A DNA stretch of 64,000 nucleotides, taken from Betaproteobacteria bacterium. GTDB lineage: Bacteria > Pseudomonadota > Gammaproteobacteria > Burkholderiales > Usitatibacteraceae. A program made the translations under genes and the position numbers. The DNA is taken from contig JADJMI010000004.1 in assembly GCA_016709665.1 (NCBI GenBank), positions 62,001-126,000 of the forward strand, in the 5' to 3' direction. The notes under the pieces were generated by a model. That model searched no databases and was not told where the DNA came from. It worked only from the letters and a program-made list of their open reading frames with translations. Shown here one piece after another: positions 9,791 to 18,621 of the stretch (its first letter is position 1; every line of letters begins with the position of its first letter).

Positions 9791-11470
9791 ATGAACCGCG
9801 TCGCCGATCCTCGGGTCGACTCCTCCCCCCGCCTTCGCATCGCCTACGACGGCACCGCGACGCCGGTGAAGACCGCCCTGTTCCTGGTCGTCTGCGTGGC
9901 GTGGCTGCTGCCCGGCCTCGTCGGGCACGATCCGTGGAAAACCGACGAGGCCGTCGCATTCGGCGTGGTGTCGGAAATGCTGTCTTCGGGAGACTGGGTC
10001 GTTCCGCGCCTGGCGGGCGAGCCCTTTGCCGAGCGGGCGCCGCTGTTCTTCTGGGTCGCCACCCTGTTCACCAAGCTGTTCGGCGGCTTCCTCCCCGCCC
10101 ACGACGCCGCGCGCCTCGCCGCCGGGTTCTTCATGGCGGTCACGATGGCCGGGGTCTCTGTGGCTGCCGTAGCGCTGCATGGGCGACGAGCCGGCCGCAT
10201 CTCCGTCCTGCTGCTCATCGGCTGCCTCGGCCTGCTCATCCGCGCGCACGAGATGAACACGGACCTGGCGGGCCTGGCCGGGCTCGCCCTCGGCCTGGCC
10301 GGGCTCGCCCTCGCCTCGCCCCGGCCGGTGGCGGGCGGTCTCCTGGCGGGAGCCGGCCTCGCCGTGGCGTTCCTGGGTGATGGCCTCGCGCCCGCCCTGC
10401 TGCTCGTGGCCGTCCTGGGCGTCCTGCCGCTCGCGGGCCCGAAATGGCGAACCCGCCAGTACGCCCTCGCCGCGGCGCTCGCGATCGGGGTCGCCCTGCC
10501 CTTCACGGTGAGCTGGCCCCTCCTCCTGTGGCAGCGATCCCCGGACACCTTCACGCAGTGGTTCGCGGCCTCGGTGGCCACGCGCTGGTCCGGCGGCATC
10601 ACGCGCGGGGCGCTCGCCGACTTCGCCTACTTCCCGAAGATGCTCACCTGGTACGCCTGGCCGGCCCTGCCGCTCGCGGCGTGGACGCTTTGGCGCGCCC
10701 GCCGGACGCTGGCCGCACGCGAGGACCTGCGGCTCGCGCTGGTCGCATCCGCCGTGTTCCTGGGCCTGCTGGTGCTCGTCGCCGAGTCGCGCGAGGTGAA
10801 CGCGATGCCGCTCCTGCTTCCCCTCGTCCTGCTGGGCGTGGCGGAGCTCGACTCGATGCCGCGTGGCGCGGCGAGCGCCCTCGACTGGTTCGGCGTCACC
10901 ACCTTCGCGCTCTTCGCCATCGCCATCTGGGTCGCCTGGGCCGCCGCCATGACCGGCAGCCCCGCCGCCGTGGCCCAGTGGATCGCGCGGGAAATCCCGG
11001 GCTATCGCTATCCGTTCCGGTTCGTGCCTTTCGCGCTCGCGGCGCTCCTCACCTGCATCTGGGTGGTGGTGGTCGCGCGCTCGCTGCGCACGACGCGGCG
11101 GGCCGTCGTGAACTGGAGCGCCGGCATCACGATGGTCTGGATGCTCACGATGACGCTGGGCCTGCCGCTCGTGGACCAGGCGCGCAGCTACCGGGGTGTC
11201 TCGGCCGAGCTGAAGTCCGCGCTCGGCAGCCCGGCATGCACGATCGGCGCGGGCGTGGGCGATGCGCAGCGGGCCCTGCTCGACTACTTCATCGGCCTGC
11301 GCCTCACGCGACCCCAGTCGCGCGAAGCCACCGCCTGCGACACGCTTCTCGCCCAGCAGGTCGCGGGTCGCGAGTTGCCCGTCGACGCCGCGGTCTGGCG
11401 GGAAACCTGGCGCGGGTCGCGGCCGGGAGACCGCAGCGAGTCGTTCGTGCTGTACCGGCGACTGCGCTAG
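9791..11470 (+). CDS. GT-C family glycosyltransferase (family 39/ArnT-like membrane protein)
   Basis: Multi-spanning membrane protein of 559 aa. It resembles polyprenyl-phosphate-dependent glycosyltransferases of the PMT/ArnT group, which move a sugar from a lipid carrier to an acceptor in the periplasm. The first external loop has HDPWKTDEA, matching the catalytic Asp-containing loop, followed by EPFAERAPLFFW. About ten hydrophobic helices are visible. The gene stands between the rpmE2 terminator and a convergent P-type ATPase, with a 4-base overlap at the 3' ends. A TACAAT hexamer at 9750-9755 may be its -10. There is no sugar-pathway neighbour, so donor and acceptor are unknown. Confidence 0.8.
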   Translation: MNRVADPRVDSSPRLRIAYDGTATPVKTALFLVVCVAWLLPGLVGHDPWKTDEAVAFGVVSEMLSSGDWVVPRLAGEPFAERAPLFFWVATLFTKLFGGFLPAHDAARLAAGFFMAVTMAGVSVAAVALHGRRAGRISVLLLIGCLGLLIRAHEMNTDLAGLAGLALGLAGLALASPRPVAGGLLAGAGLAVAFLGDGLAPALLLVAVLGVLPLAGPKWRTRQYALAAALAIGVALPFTVSWPLLLWQRSPDTFTQWFAASVATRWSGGITRGALADFAYFPKMLTWYAWPALPLAAWTLWRARRTLAAREDLRLALVASAVFLGLLVLVAESREVNAMPLLLPLVLLGVAELDSMPRGAASALDWFGVTTFALFAIAIWVAWAAAMTGSPAAVAQWIAREIPGYRYPFRFVPFALAALLTCIWVVVVARSLRTTRRAVVNWSAGITMVWMLTMTLGLPLVDQARSYRGVSAELKSALGSPACTIGAGVGDAQRALLDYFIGLRLTRPQSREATACDTLLAQQVAGRELPVDAAVWRETWRGSRPGDRSESFVLYRRLR

Positions 11471-14142
11471 GCGAGATCGCGTCGTTCGCGGTAGATCCAC
11501 CCGCGACGCGTCATCGCCTTCTCCGCCTCCACCGCGAAGAACACGACGCTCGAGAGCCCCAGGCAGAGGGCGAGTTCCGCCGCATCCAGCGGCTGCGTGT
11601 GGAAGATCGCGTTGAGCGCGGGCACGTAGATCACGGCGAGCTGCAGGGCGAGCGTCGCGGCCACGGCGAGCGAGAGCGCGCGGTTCGAGCCCAGCCCCAG
11701 GGTGAACAGGGAAACGCGCTCGGATCGGATCGCCAGCACGTGCCCCAGCTGCGAAAGCGCAAGCACCGTGAACACCATCGTCTGCCCGTGCGCGTTGCCG
11801 TCGGCGAGGGCCCACGCCTGCGTCGCGATGCACACCCCGCCCATCAGCACGCCCACCCAGGCCATGTGCTGCCACAGCCCGCGCGCGAACACGCTTTCGT
11901 TCGGCGGGCGGGGCGGGCGTCGCATCAGGTCGCGCTCGGCCGGCTCGAACGCGAGCGCGATCCCCGGAAGTCCGTCCGTCGCGAGGTTGATCCAGAGGAT
12001 GTGGATCGGCAGGAGCGGAATGGGCATGCCCAGGAAGGGCGCGAGGAATATCGTCCAGATCTCGCCCAGGTTTCCGGTGACCGCATAGCGGATGAACTTC
12101 CGGATGTTGTCGTAGATGCGGCGGCCCTCGCGCACGGCCGCGACGATCGTGGCGAAGTTGTCGTCCATCAGCACGAGGGCCGATGCCTCGCGCGCGACGT
12201 CCGTGCCGGAACGCCCCATGGCGATGCCCACGTCGGCCTGCTTGAGCGCCGGGGCGTCGTTCACGCCATCGCCCGTCATAGCCACGATCTCGCCGCGCGC
12301 CTGCAGCGCCTCGACGATGCGGATCTTCTGTTCCGGGCTCACGCGCGCGTAGACGGCGGTTCGGGCCGCGCACGAGACGCGCTCGTCCGCGCCCATCCTC
12401 GCGAGCCGCGTGCCTTCCATCACCGCCTCGCCCTCGCCCAGGATGCCCAGCCGCCTCGCGATGGCGCGGGCGGTCACCGGGTGGTCGCCCGTGATCATCA
12501 CCGGGCGGACGCCGGCCGCGAGGCATTCGGCCACCGCAGCCTTGGCTTCCTCGCGCGGCGGATCGGCGAGCCCCACGAGGCCCAGCAGCACGAGGCCGCG
12601 TTCGGCCTGGTCCGGACTCGTCGACTCGGGCCACGCCTCCCAATGGCGCGAGGCGACCGCGAGCACCCGCAACCCCTCGGCGGCGAGGCTTTCGGCCTCG
12701 GCCACGACGCGGGCCGCGTCGATCGGCACTTCCCCTTCCGGCACCGCGATGAAGTCGCAGCGCCGGATCACCGACTCGGGTGCACCCTTGGTGATCGCGA
12801 CCACGCGCTCGTCGTGACGGTGAACCGTGGTCATGCGCTTGCGCTCGGAGTCGAAGGGCACTTCGTGCGTGCGGGGGTGGTGGCGCTCCAGCGCGTGCTT
12901 GTCGAAACCCGCTTCGCGGGCATGCGCGAGCAGCGCGGTCTCGGTGGGATCCCCCTGCTCCGCGCCATCGTCGGCGATCGAGGCGTCGTTCGAGAGCGCG
13001 AGCGCCGTGGCGAGGCGCCCCCACGGTTGCCCCGCGGGCCACTTGGCGCCGCCCGCATGCCGGATGCCCGCCGCCCAGGCCGCCTCGACGCGCATGCGGT
13101 TCTGCGTGAGCGTGCCCGTCTTGTCGGTGCAGATCACCGTGACCGAGCCCAGCGACTCGACCGCGGGCAGCCGCCGGACGAGCGCGTTGCGCGAGGCCAT
13201 CTTGCCGGCTCCCAGCGCAAGAGCGACCGTGACGACGGCGGGAAGCGCCTCGGGAATCGCGGCGACGGCGAGGCTCACCGCGGTGAGGAACATGATCGCG
13301 GGCGCCTCGCCCCGCATGAGACCGGCCGCGAAGACGATGGCGCAGATCGCGAGGGCGCCCAGCGCGAGCCGGCGCCCGAACTGCGCGAGCCGGCGCTGCA
13401 GCGGCGTCTGCCCCTCGGATGCGCTGCGAAGCAGTTCGGCGATGCGACCGAGTTCCGTCGCCATGCCCGTCGCCGCCACGACGCCGCGGCCGCGCCCGTG
13501 CACGACGATCGTTCCCTTGTAGGCCATGTTCGTGCGGTCCCCGAGCGCGGCGTCCTCGGCCTCGAGGCGGCGCACCTGCTTCTCGATCGCGTGCGATTCG
13601 CCGGTGAGAGCCGATTCCTGGATGCGCAGCTGCGCGGACTCGATGAGACGCAGGTCGGCCGGGACCATGTTGCCGGCCTCGAGAATGACGATGTCGCCGG
13701 GCACCAGTTCCGGCGAGGCGATCTCGATCGGGCGGCCGTCGCGCAGGACGTGAACGCGCGGCGTGGCCATACGCCGGAGCGCGGCCATGGTCCGCTCGGC
13801 ACGGTATTCCTGCGCGAACCCGATGACGGCATTGAGGACCACGATCACGACGATCGCGATGGAATCCTGCGGCTCGCCCACCGCGCCGGCGACCACCGCG
13901 GCGGCGAGCAGCACGAGGATCATGAAGTCGGTGAACTGCCCCGCCAGCATGAGCCAGGGCGAGCGCGAAGGCGCGACGTCCAGCTCGTTGGGACCGTGGC
14001 GGCCCAGGCGCGCCAAGGCTTCCGCGGAATCCAGTCCCCGCTCGGCGTCGCTGCCCAGACGCTCCATCGCCTGCTCGCGGGCAATCCCGTGCCAACGCTC
14101 CGCAGGGGGCGCCGCGTGTGGAGAACGCGCGCCGGTTTTCAT
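11467..14142 (-). CDS. P-type ATPase, class IIA-like, probable Ca2+ pump
   Basis: ATP-driven cation pump of 891 aa. Domains in order are the cation ATPase N-terminal domain (to about residue 70), actuator with ALTGES, phosphorylation site DKTGTLTQN (Asp340), nucleotide-binding domain, hinge MTGDGVNDAPALKQAD, and C-terminal helices. Residues that bind Ca2+ in SERCA are matched: AIPEALPAV in TM4, GNLGEI in TM5 and LWINLATDGLP in TM6. This points to Ca2+ rather than Na+/K+ or heavy metal, though bacterial members are often promiscuous. It lies 78 bases from the glc operon end and converges with the glycosyltransferase. Confidence 0.9.
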   Translation of the reverse strand: MKTGARSPHAAPPAERWHGIAREQAMERLGSDAERGLDSAEALARLGRHGPNELDVAPSRSPWLMLAGQFTDFMILVLLAAAVVAGAVGEPQDSIAIVVIVVLNAVIGFAQEYRAERTMAALRRMATPRVHVLRDGRPIEIASPELVPGDIVILEAGNMVPADLRLIESAQLRIQESALTGESHAIEKQVRRLEAEDAALGDRTNMAYKGTIVVHGRGRGVVAATGMATELGRIAELLRSASEGQTPLQRRLAQFGRRLALGALAICAIVFAAGLMRGEAPAIMFLTAVSLAVAAIPEALPAVVTVALALGAGKMASRNALVRRLPAVESLGSVTVICTDKTGTLTQNRMRVEAAWAAGIRHAGGAKWPAGQPWGRLATALALSNDASIADDGAEQGDPTETALLAHAREAGFDKHALERHHPRTHEVPFDSERKRMTTVHRHDERVVAITKGAPESVIRRCDFIAVPEGEVPIDAARVVAEAESLAAEGLRVLAVASRHWEAWPESTSPDQAERGLVLLGLVGLADPPREEAKAAVAECLAAGVRPVMITGDHPVTARAIARRLGILGEGEAVMEGTRLARMGADERVSCAARTAVYARVSPEQKIRIVEALQARGEIVAMTGDGVNDAPALKQADVGIAMGRSGTDVAREASALVLMDDNFATIVAAVREGRRIYDNIRKFIRYAVTGNLGEIWTIFLAPFLGMPIPLLPIHILWINLATDGLPGIALAFEPAERDLMRRPPRPPNESVFARGLWQHMAWVGVLMGGVCIATQAWALADGNAHGQTMVFTVLALSQLGHVLAIRSERVSLFTLGLGSNRALSLAVAATLALQLAVIYVPALNAIFHTQPLDAAELALCLGLSSVVFFAVEAEKAMTRRGWIYRERRDLA

Positions 14143-14220
14143 GGCGCTTCCAGCATGTCACCCCCGCCGCCCGCCGGGGTTGACCGGGGGCAAGGAAGCG
14201 ACCGACGGCTCCGGCGATGC

Positions 14221-15453
14221 CTAGGGGGCGAGCCTTCGGTCGAGCAGCTCGATCCAGTGCGAGACGGGACGGGTCGCGCCGGTCTCGATGTGCAGCAGGC
14301 AACCGATGTTCGAGGTGCAGATCTCCATCGGCGCGCCGGATTCGAGCGCCTCCACCTTGTTGGCGAGCAGGCGCCCCGAGAGCTCCTCCTGCAGGATCGA
14401 ATAGGTGCCCGCCGAGCCGCAGCACACGTGGGCATCGGGCACGGGCGTGAGCGTGAACCCCGCCTCGCGCAGCACCGATTCGACGATGCCCTTCTGCTTG
14501 AGGCCGTGCTGCAGGCTGCACGGCGGATGATAGGCGACGGGGCCGTCCACAGGATCCTTGCCGGCCAGCAGGACGGCGAGCGCGCTCTTCTCTTTCGCGA
14601 TCACCTCGCCCACGTCCCGGGCCAGCGCCGTGATGCGGGCGGCCTTCGCGGCGTAGGCCGGGTCGCCGGCGAGAAGGTGTCCGTATTCGTGGACCATGGT
14701 GCCGCACCCGCTCGCGGTGACGACGATCGCCTCCACGCCCGCCTCCACGTGCGGCCACCAGGCGTCGATCTGGCGCCGCATGCGATCGAGCGCGGATGCC
14801 TGCGCGTTGAGGTGGTACTCGATCGCGCCGCAGCAGCCGGACTGCGGCACGCCCACGAGGGAGATGCCCAGGCGGTCGAGCACGCGCGCGGTGGCGCCGT
14901 TGATGTCCGGCGCGAGCGCGGGCTGCACGCAGCCGTCGAGCACGATCATGCGCCGCGGATGCCGGGCCGCGGGCCAGTGCCCCGCCTTGCGCTCCGGCGG
15001 CACCTGCTTCGCGAGCTTCTCGGGCAGCAATGGCTTGAAAAGACGGCCCATCGCGATGCCGGCCTTGAATACCGGGCCCGAAAGGAACGCGAAGCGAAGG
15101 AGCGCGCGGTACGCGTTCTCGGCCGCGCCGCGCGGCGCCTTCTTCTCGACGAGTTCGCGCCCGATGTCCACGAGCCGCCCGTACTGCACGCCCGAGGGGC
15201 ACGTCGTCTCGCAGGCGCGGCAGGTGAGGCAGCGGTCCAGGTGCAGGCGCGTGCTCGCGGTCACCGGTGCGCCCTCGAGGGCCTGCTTCATCAGGTAGAT
15301 GCGCCCGCGCGGGCTGTCGAGCTCGTCGCCGAGCAGGTTGTAGGTCGGGCACGTGGCGAGGCAGAAGCCGCAGTGCACGCACTTGCGCAGGATGGCGTCG
15401 GCCTCGCGGCCTTCGGGCGTGTCCTTGATCCAGTCGGCGAGATGGGTCTGCAT
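14221..15453 (-). CDS. glcF: Glycolate oxidase iron-sulfur subunit GlcF
   Basis: Electron-transfer subunit of the glycolate dehydrogenase complex, which oxidises glycolate to glyoxylate and passes electrons to the quinone pool; 410 aa. Two 4Fe-4S motifs are visible near the N-terminus, CVHCGFCLATCP and CLTCRACETTCP. Two cysteine-rich CCG domains follow, with GCCGAIEYH and VCCGSAGTYS. The start ATG at 15453 overlaps the stop of the preceding glutathione transferase as TGATG. It is the last gene of a five-gene minus-strand operon. Confidence 0.95.
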   Translation of the reverse strand: MQTHLADWIKDTPEGREADAILRKCVHCGFCLATCPTYNLLGDELDSPRGRIYLMKQALEGAPVTASTRLHLDRCLTCRACETTCPSGVQYGRLVDIGRELVEKKAPRGAAENAYRALLRFAFLSGPVFKAGIAMGRLFKPLLPEKLAKQVPPERKAGHWPAARHPRRMIVLDGCVQPALAPDINGATARVLDRLGISLVGVPQSGCCGAIEYHLNAQASALDRMRRQIDAWWPHVEAGVEAIVVTASGCGTMVHEYGHLLAGDPAYAAKAARITALARDVGEVIAKEKSALAVLLAGKDPVDGPVAYHPPCSLQHGLKQKGIVESVLREAGFTLTPVPDAHVCCGSAGTYSILQEELSGRLLANKVEALESGAPMEICTSNIGCLLHIETGATRPVSHWIELLDRRLAP

Positions 15454-16088
15454 CAGGAGAAGAGCGTGATGCCCTCGCGCGCGAGCGCGCGGGAGATCGC
15501 GGGTCGCGTGGCCAGGCGGTTGAGGAAGGCTTCGATTTTCGGGAGCCGCGTGGCGGGCGGGTCGAGCCAACGCCCCCAGCGCGCGATCACCGCGAAGTAC
15601 AGGTCCGACAGCACGGGCTCGCGTTCGCCGGACCACCACGCGCCGGCGAGCGCGGCGTCCTGCTGCGCGAACCAGTCCGAGATCTTGCGCGCGCCGTGGA
15701 TTTTCACGGCAGCCTGCACGGTGGCGTCGTCGGAAAAGTCGCCCTCGTGGAAGAAGCGGTTGAAGAGCGGATGCACTTCCGTGGCGAGCGTGGCCACCTG
15801 CTCCATCGTCTTCGCGCGCGCCCACGTGCCCGGCCTCGCGAGGAGCGCGTTGTCGCCGCGGCGATCGAGCAGCCACTCCACGATCGCGACGCACTCGGTG
15901 AGCGTGCCCTCGGCGGTGACGAGCGCGGGCACCTTGCCCTTGGCATTGATGGCGCGATAGGCCTCGCCGCGCTGCTCGCCCGCGGCGAGGTCCACCTTCA
16001 CCGATTCGAAGGGCTCGCCGAGTTCCTCGAGCACCATGTGCACGAGCAGGGAACAGGAGCCGGTGCCGTAGTGGAGCTTCATCGCCAT
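15453..16088 (-). CDS. Glutathione S-transferase, beta-class-like
   Basis: Predicted cytoplasmic glutathione-dependent enzyme of 211 aa. The N-terminal thioredoxin-like half starts MAMKLHYGTGSCSLL, with a Cys in the position used by beta-class bacterial GSTs, and contains the cis-Pro GKVPAL and the LTECVAIVEWL stretch. The helical C-terminal half holds LSDLYFAVIARWGRWL. Start and stop codons both overlap their neighbours (TGATG with glcE upstream and with glcF downstream), so it is translated as part of the glc operon. Its substrate is unknown; a role in removing reactive aldehyde side products is only a guess. Confidence 0.88.
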   Translation of the reverse strand: MAMKLHYGTGSCSLLVHMVLEELGEPFESVKVDLAAGEQRGEAYRAINAKGKVPALVTAEGTLTECVAIVEWLLDRRGDNALLARPGTWARAKTMEQVATLATEVHPLFNRFFHEGDFSDDATVQAAVKIHGARKISDWFAQQDAALAGAWWSGEREPVLSDLYFAVIARWGRWLDPPATRLPKIEAFLNRLATRPAISRALAREGITLFS

Positions 16089-17143
16089 CAGAAATTGTCC
16101 ATCCGGCCGGGGTTGAGGACGCCGGCGGGATCGAACGCCTCCTTGAGCCGGCGGTGGATCTTCGCGATCGCGGGGGCGAGGGGATGGAAGACGCCGCCCG
16201 CGCGGTCGCCGCCCCGGAACCGCGTCGCGTGGCCGCGCGCCTTCTGCGCCGCGTCGCGCATCGGGCCGAGTTCCGCGTCGCCGCGCAGCCAGCGCTGGCC
16301 GCCGCCCCATTCGACCAGCTGCGGCATCGTGAGGCCCAGGGGCCCGGCCGTCTGCGCGACCGACAGCCGCCAGAGCGGTGCGTCGCCCTCGAAGAAGGGC
16401 AGCGCCTGTTCGCGCAGCGACAGCCAATAGGTACCGCCATCGGGAACGTCGGCGCCGCCGAGCTTCGCCCGCGCTGCCGCGACCGCGCTGGCCGCGCCCG
16501 ACAGGCGCACGCGGAGCACGCCCGATTCCCAGGCCGTCGCCGAAAGCGGCAGCGGCTGGCCGGCCCACCGGTTCACGGCCTCGATCATCGCGGCTTCGTC
16601 CATCTCGAAGGCGAGCGTCGCCTCGGCAGGCGGACGCGGCAGCACCTTGAACGAAAGCTCCGTGAGGACGCCGAGCGTGCCGAAGGCGCCGGCCATGAGA
16701 CGGGAGACGTCGTAGCCGGCCACGTTCTTGATGACCCGGCCGCCGAAGGAGAGGTCCTCGCCCTTGCCGTTCACGATGCGCGCGCCGAGCACGAAATCGC
16801 GCGCGGCGCCGGCGAAGGGGCGGCGCGGGCCGGACAGGTTGCAGGCCACCGTGCCGCCGATCGTGGCCGCTTCCCCGAATCGCGGGGGCTCGAACGGCAG
16901 CATCTGCCCCTCGGCCGCGAGCGCGCGCTCGATGTCCGCGAGGCGCGTGCCCGCCCGCACGGTGAGGACGAGTTCGCGCGGCTCGTAGGCCACGATGCCG
17001 GTGTAGGAGGAAACCTCGAGCGGCTCGCCGGCGCCGCTCGCGCCGAGGAAATCCTTGGTGCCCCCGCCACGAATGCGCAGCGGGCTCTTGCGGGCGGCGT
17101 GCTCGCGCACGCGCTCGGCAGTCTGGGCGATGAAGTCGGACAT
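16088..17143 (-). CDS. glcE: Glycolate oxidase FAD-binding subunit GlcE
   Basis: FAD-binding subunit of glycolate dehydrogenase, 351 aa. It shows the PCMH-type FAD fold: IRGGGTKDFLG, the TIGGTVACNLSGPRR loop, and GRVIKNVAGYDVSRLM, a GlcE signature. The C-terminus ends DPAGVLNPGRM, as in the GlcD/GlcE family. It lies 4 bases after glcD and couples to the GST start by TGATG. Confidence 0.94.
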   Translation of the reverse strand: MSDFIAQTAERVREHAARKSPLRIRGGGTKDFLGASGAGEPLEVSSYTGIVAYEPRELVLTVRAGTRLADIERALAAEGQMLPFEPPRFGEAATIGGTVACNLSGPRRPFAGAARDFVLGARIVNGKGEDLSFGGRVIKNVAGYDVSRLMAGAFGTLGVLTELSFKVLPRPPAEATLAFEMDEAAMIEAVNRWAGQPLPLSATAWESGVLRVRLSGAASAVAAARAKLGGADVPDGGTYWLSLREQALPFFEGDAPLWRLSVAQTAGPLGLTMPQLVEWGGGQRWLRGDAELGPMRDAAQKARGHATRFRGGDRAGGVFHPLAPAIAKIHRRLKEAFDPAGVLNPGRMDNF

Positions 17144-17147
17144 GGCT

Positions 17148-18620
17148 CTAGAACCGGGGAATGTCGGGTCGGGGGACGCGCCCGGCGCGCACGTGCATCC
17201 CGCCCCACTCCGCGCACCGCTTGAGCGCGGGGACGGCCTTGCCGGGGTTGAGGATGCCCGTGGGATCGAAGGCGCGCTTCACGTCGTGGAACGCCGCGAT
17301 TTCCCCCGCGCGGAACTGCAGGCACATCGCCTCCAGCTTCTCGATGCCGACGCCGTGCTCGCCGGTGATGGTGCCGCCGTGGTCGATGCACAGCTCGAGG
17401 ATCCTGCCGCCGAGTTCCTCGCTGCGCTCGAACTCGCCCGGCTTCGTGGCGTCGTAGAAGATGCACGGGTGCATGTTGCCGTCGCCGGCGTGGAAGACGT
17501 TGCCGATCGTGAGGCCGTATTCGCGGCCGAGCGCGTAAACGGCGTCGAGCACCTCCGGCAGCGCGCGCCGCGGGATGGTGCCGTCCATCGTGTAGTAGTC
17601 CGGCAGCACCGAGGCCAGCGCGGCGAAGGCCCCCTTCCTCGACTTCCACAGCTTCGCCCGCTCGTCCTCGTCCTTCGCGACGCGCACCTCGGTCGCGCCC
17701 GATGCGGCGAGCAGCGCCTCGACCTGCCCGAGCGCCTCGTTCGCCTCTTCCCGGCCGCCATCCACCTCGACCAGCAGCAACGCCTCGGCCTTCGGCAGCC
17801 CGAGGGCCATGTAGCGCTCGCACGCGTCGATCACGACACGGTCCATCATCTCGAGGGCGGCCGGCACGAGCCCGGCGCCGATGATGGCGCCGACCGCCTC
17901 GGCGCCCGCCTTCACGGTATCGAAGGCCGCCAGCACCGTTTCCGTCGCCTCCGGCCGCGGCAGCAGGCGCAGCGTGGCCCGCGTGATGAGCCCCAGGTTG
18001 CCCTCGCTGCCCGTCACGACGGCGAGCAGGTCGTAGCCGGGCGCATCGAGCGCCTCGCCGCCGATCTCGAGCAGCTCGCCCTCGCCGTCGATCGCGCGCA
18101 GGGCGACGACGTTGTGCACCGTGAGACCGTACTTCAGGCAATGCACGCCGCCCGCGTTCTCGGCGATGTTGCCGCCGATGGTCGAGACGACCTGGCTGGA
18201 GGGATCGGGCGCGAAGTGAAGGCCCGCCGGTCGGGCCGCCTCGCTCACCTGCGCGTTGGGAACGCCCGGCTCCACGACCGCGAGCCGCGCGGCCGCGTCG
18301 ATGCGGACGATGGCGCGAAGGCGCGTGAGCACCGCGAGCACGCCGTCCGCGTGCGGGATGGCGCCGCCCGAGATGCCGGTGCCCGCGCCGCGCGTGACGA
18401 CCGGGACGCCGATCGGCGCCAGCGCGCGGACCAGCGCGATCACCTCCGCCTCGCTTTCCGGCAACACGGCGGCGAGCGGCGTCTCGCGCACCTGGATGTA
18501 GGCGTCGGTCTCGAAGGCCGCGAGACACTCCGCCTCCGCGACCACCGACAGCGGCGGGCGCACCGCGCCGAGCGCGGCGAGCACGGTGCCGCGCGGGGCG
18601 GGCGTGAGGGCGAGGTCCAT
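17148..18620 (-). CDS. glcD: FAD-linked glycolate oxidase subunit GlcD (second copy in operon)
   Basis: Catalytic flavoprotein of 490 aa that oxidises glycolate or a related 2-hydroxy acid. The FAD-binding region has RGAGTGISGGAIP and PDPSSQVVSTIGGN; the C-terminal substrate domain has HAGDGNMHP and GEHGVGIEKLEAM and ends DPTGILNPGKAVP. It begins one base after the stop of another GlcD-like gene and precedes glcE, the usual D-E order, so I take this copy as the true GlcD. Both copies end with a similar PxPDIPRF tail, which suggests tandem duplication. Confidence 0.93.
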   Translation of the reverse strand: MDLALTPAPRGTVLAALGAVRPPLSVVAEAECLAAFETDAYIQVRETPLAAVLPESEAEVIALVRALAPIGVPVVTRGAGTGISGGAIPHADGVLAVLTRLRAIVRIDAAARLAVVEPGVPNAQVSEAARPAGLHFAPDPSSQVVSTIGGNIAENAGGVHCLKYGLTVHNVVALRAIDGEGELLEIGGEALDAPGYDLLAVVTGSEGNLGLITRATLRLLPRPEATETVLAAFDTVKAGAEAVGAIIGAGLVPAALEMMDRVVIDACERYMALGLPKAEALLLVEVDGGREEANEALGQVEALLAASGATEVRVAKDEDERAKLWKSRKGAFAALASVLPDYYTMDGTIPRRALPEVLDAVYALGREYGLTIGNVFHAGDGNMHPCIFYDATKPGEFERSEELGGRILELCIDHGGTITGEHGVGIEKLEAMCLQFRAGEIAAFHDVKRAFDPTGILNPGKAVPALKRCAEWGGMHVRAGRVPRPDIPRF

Positions 18621-18621
18621 C

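Noticed and set aside
14180..14193. TTGACCGGGGGCAA as an FNR-like box upstream of the P-type ATPase
   Set aside because: It has one mismatch in a half-site and no convincing -10 at the right distance; the GC-rich background gives such matches by chance.
9749..15960. Very long open frames (over 1800 codons) across the glycosyltransferase, ATPase and glc genes
   Set aside because: They cover well-recognised genes in other frames, have Arg/Gly/Ala-rich composition, and include no family motif except where they coincide with the real GlcF frame.
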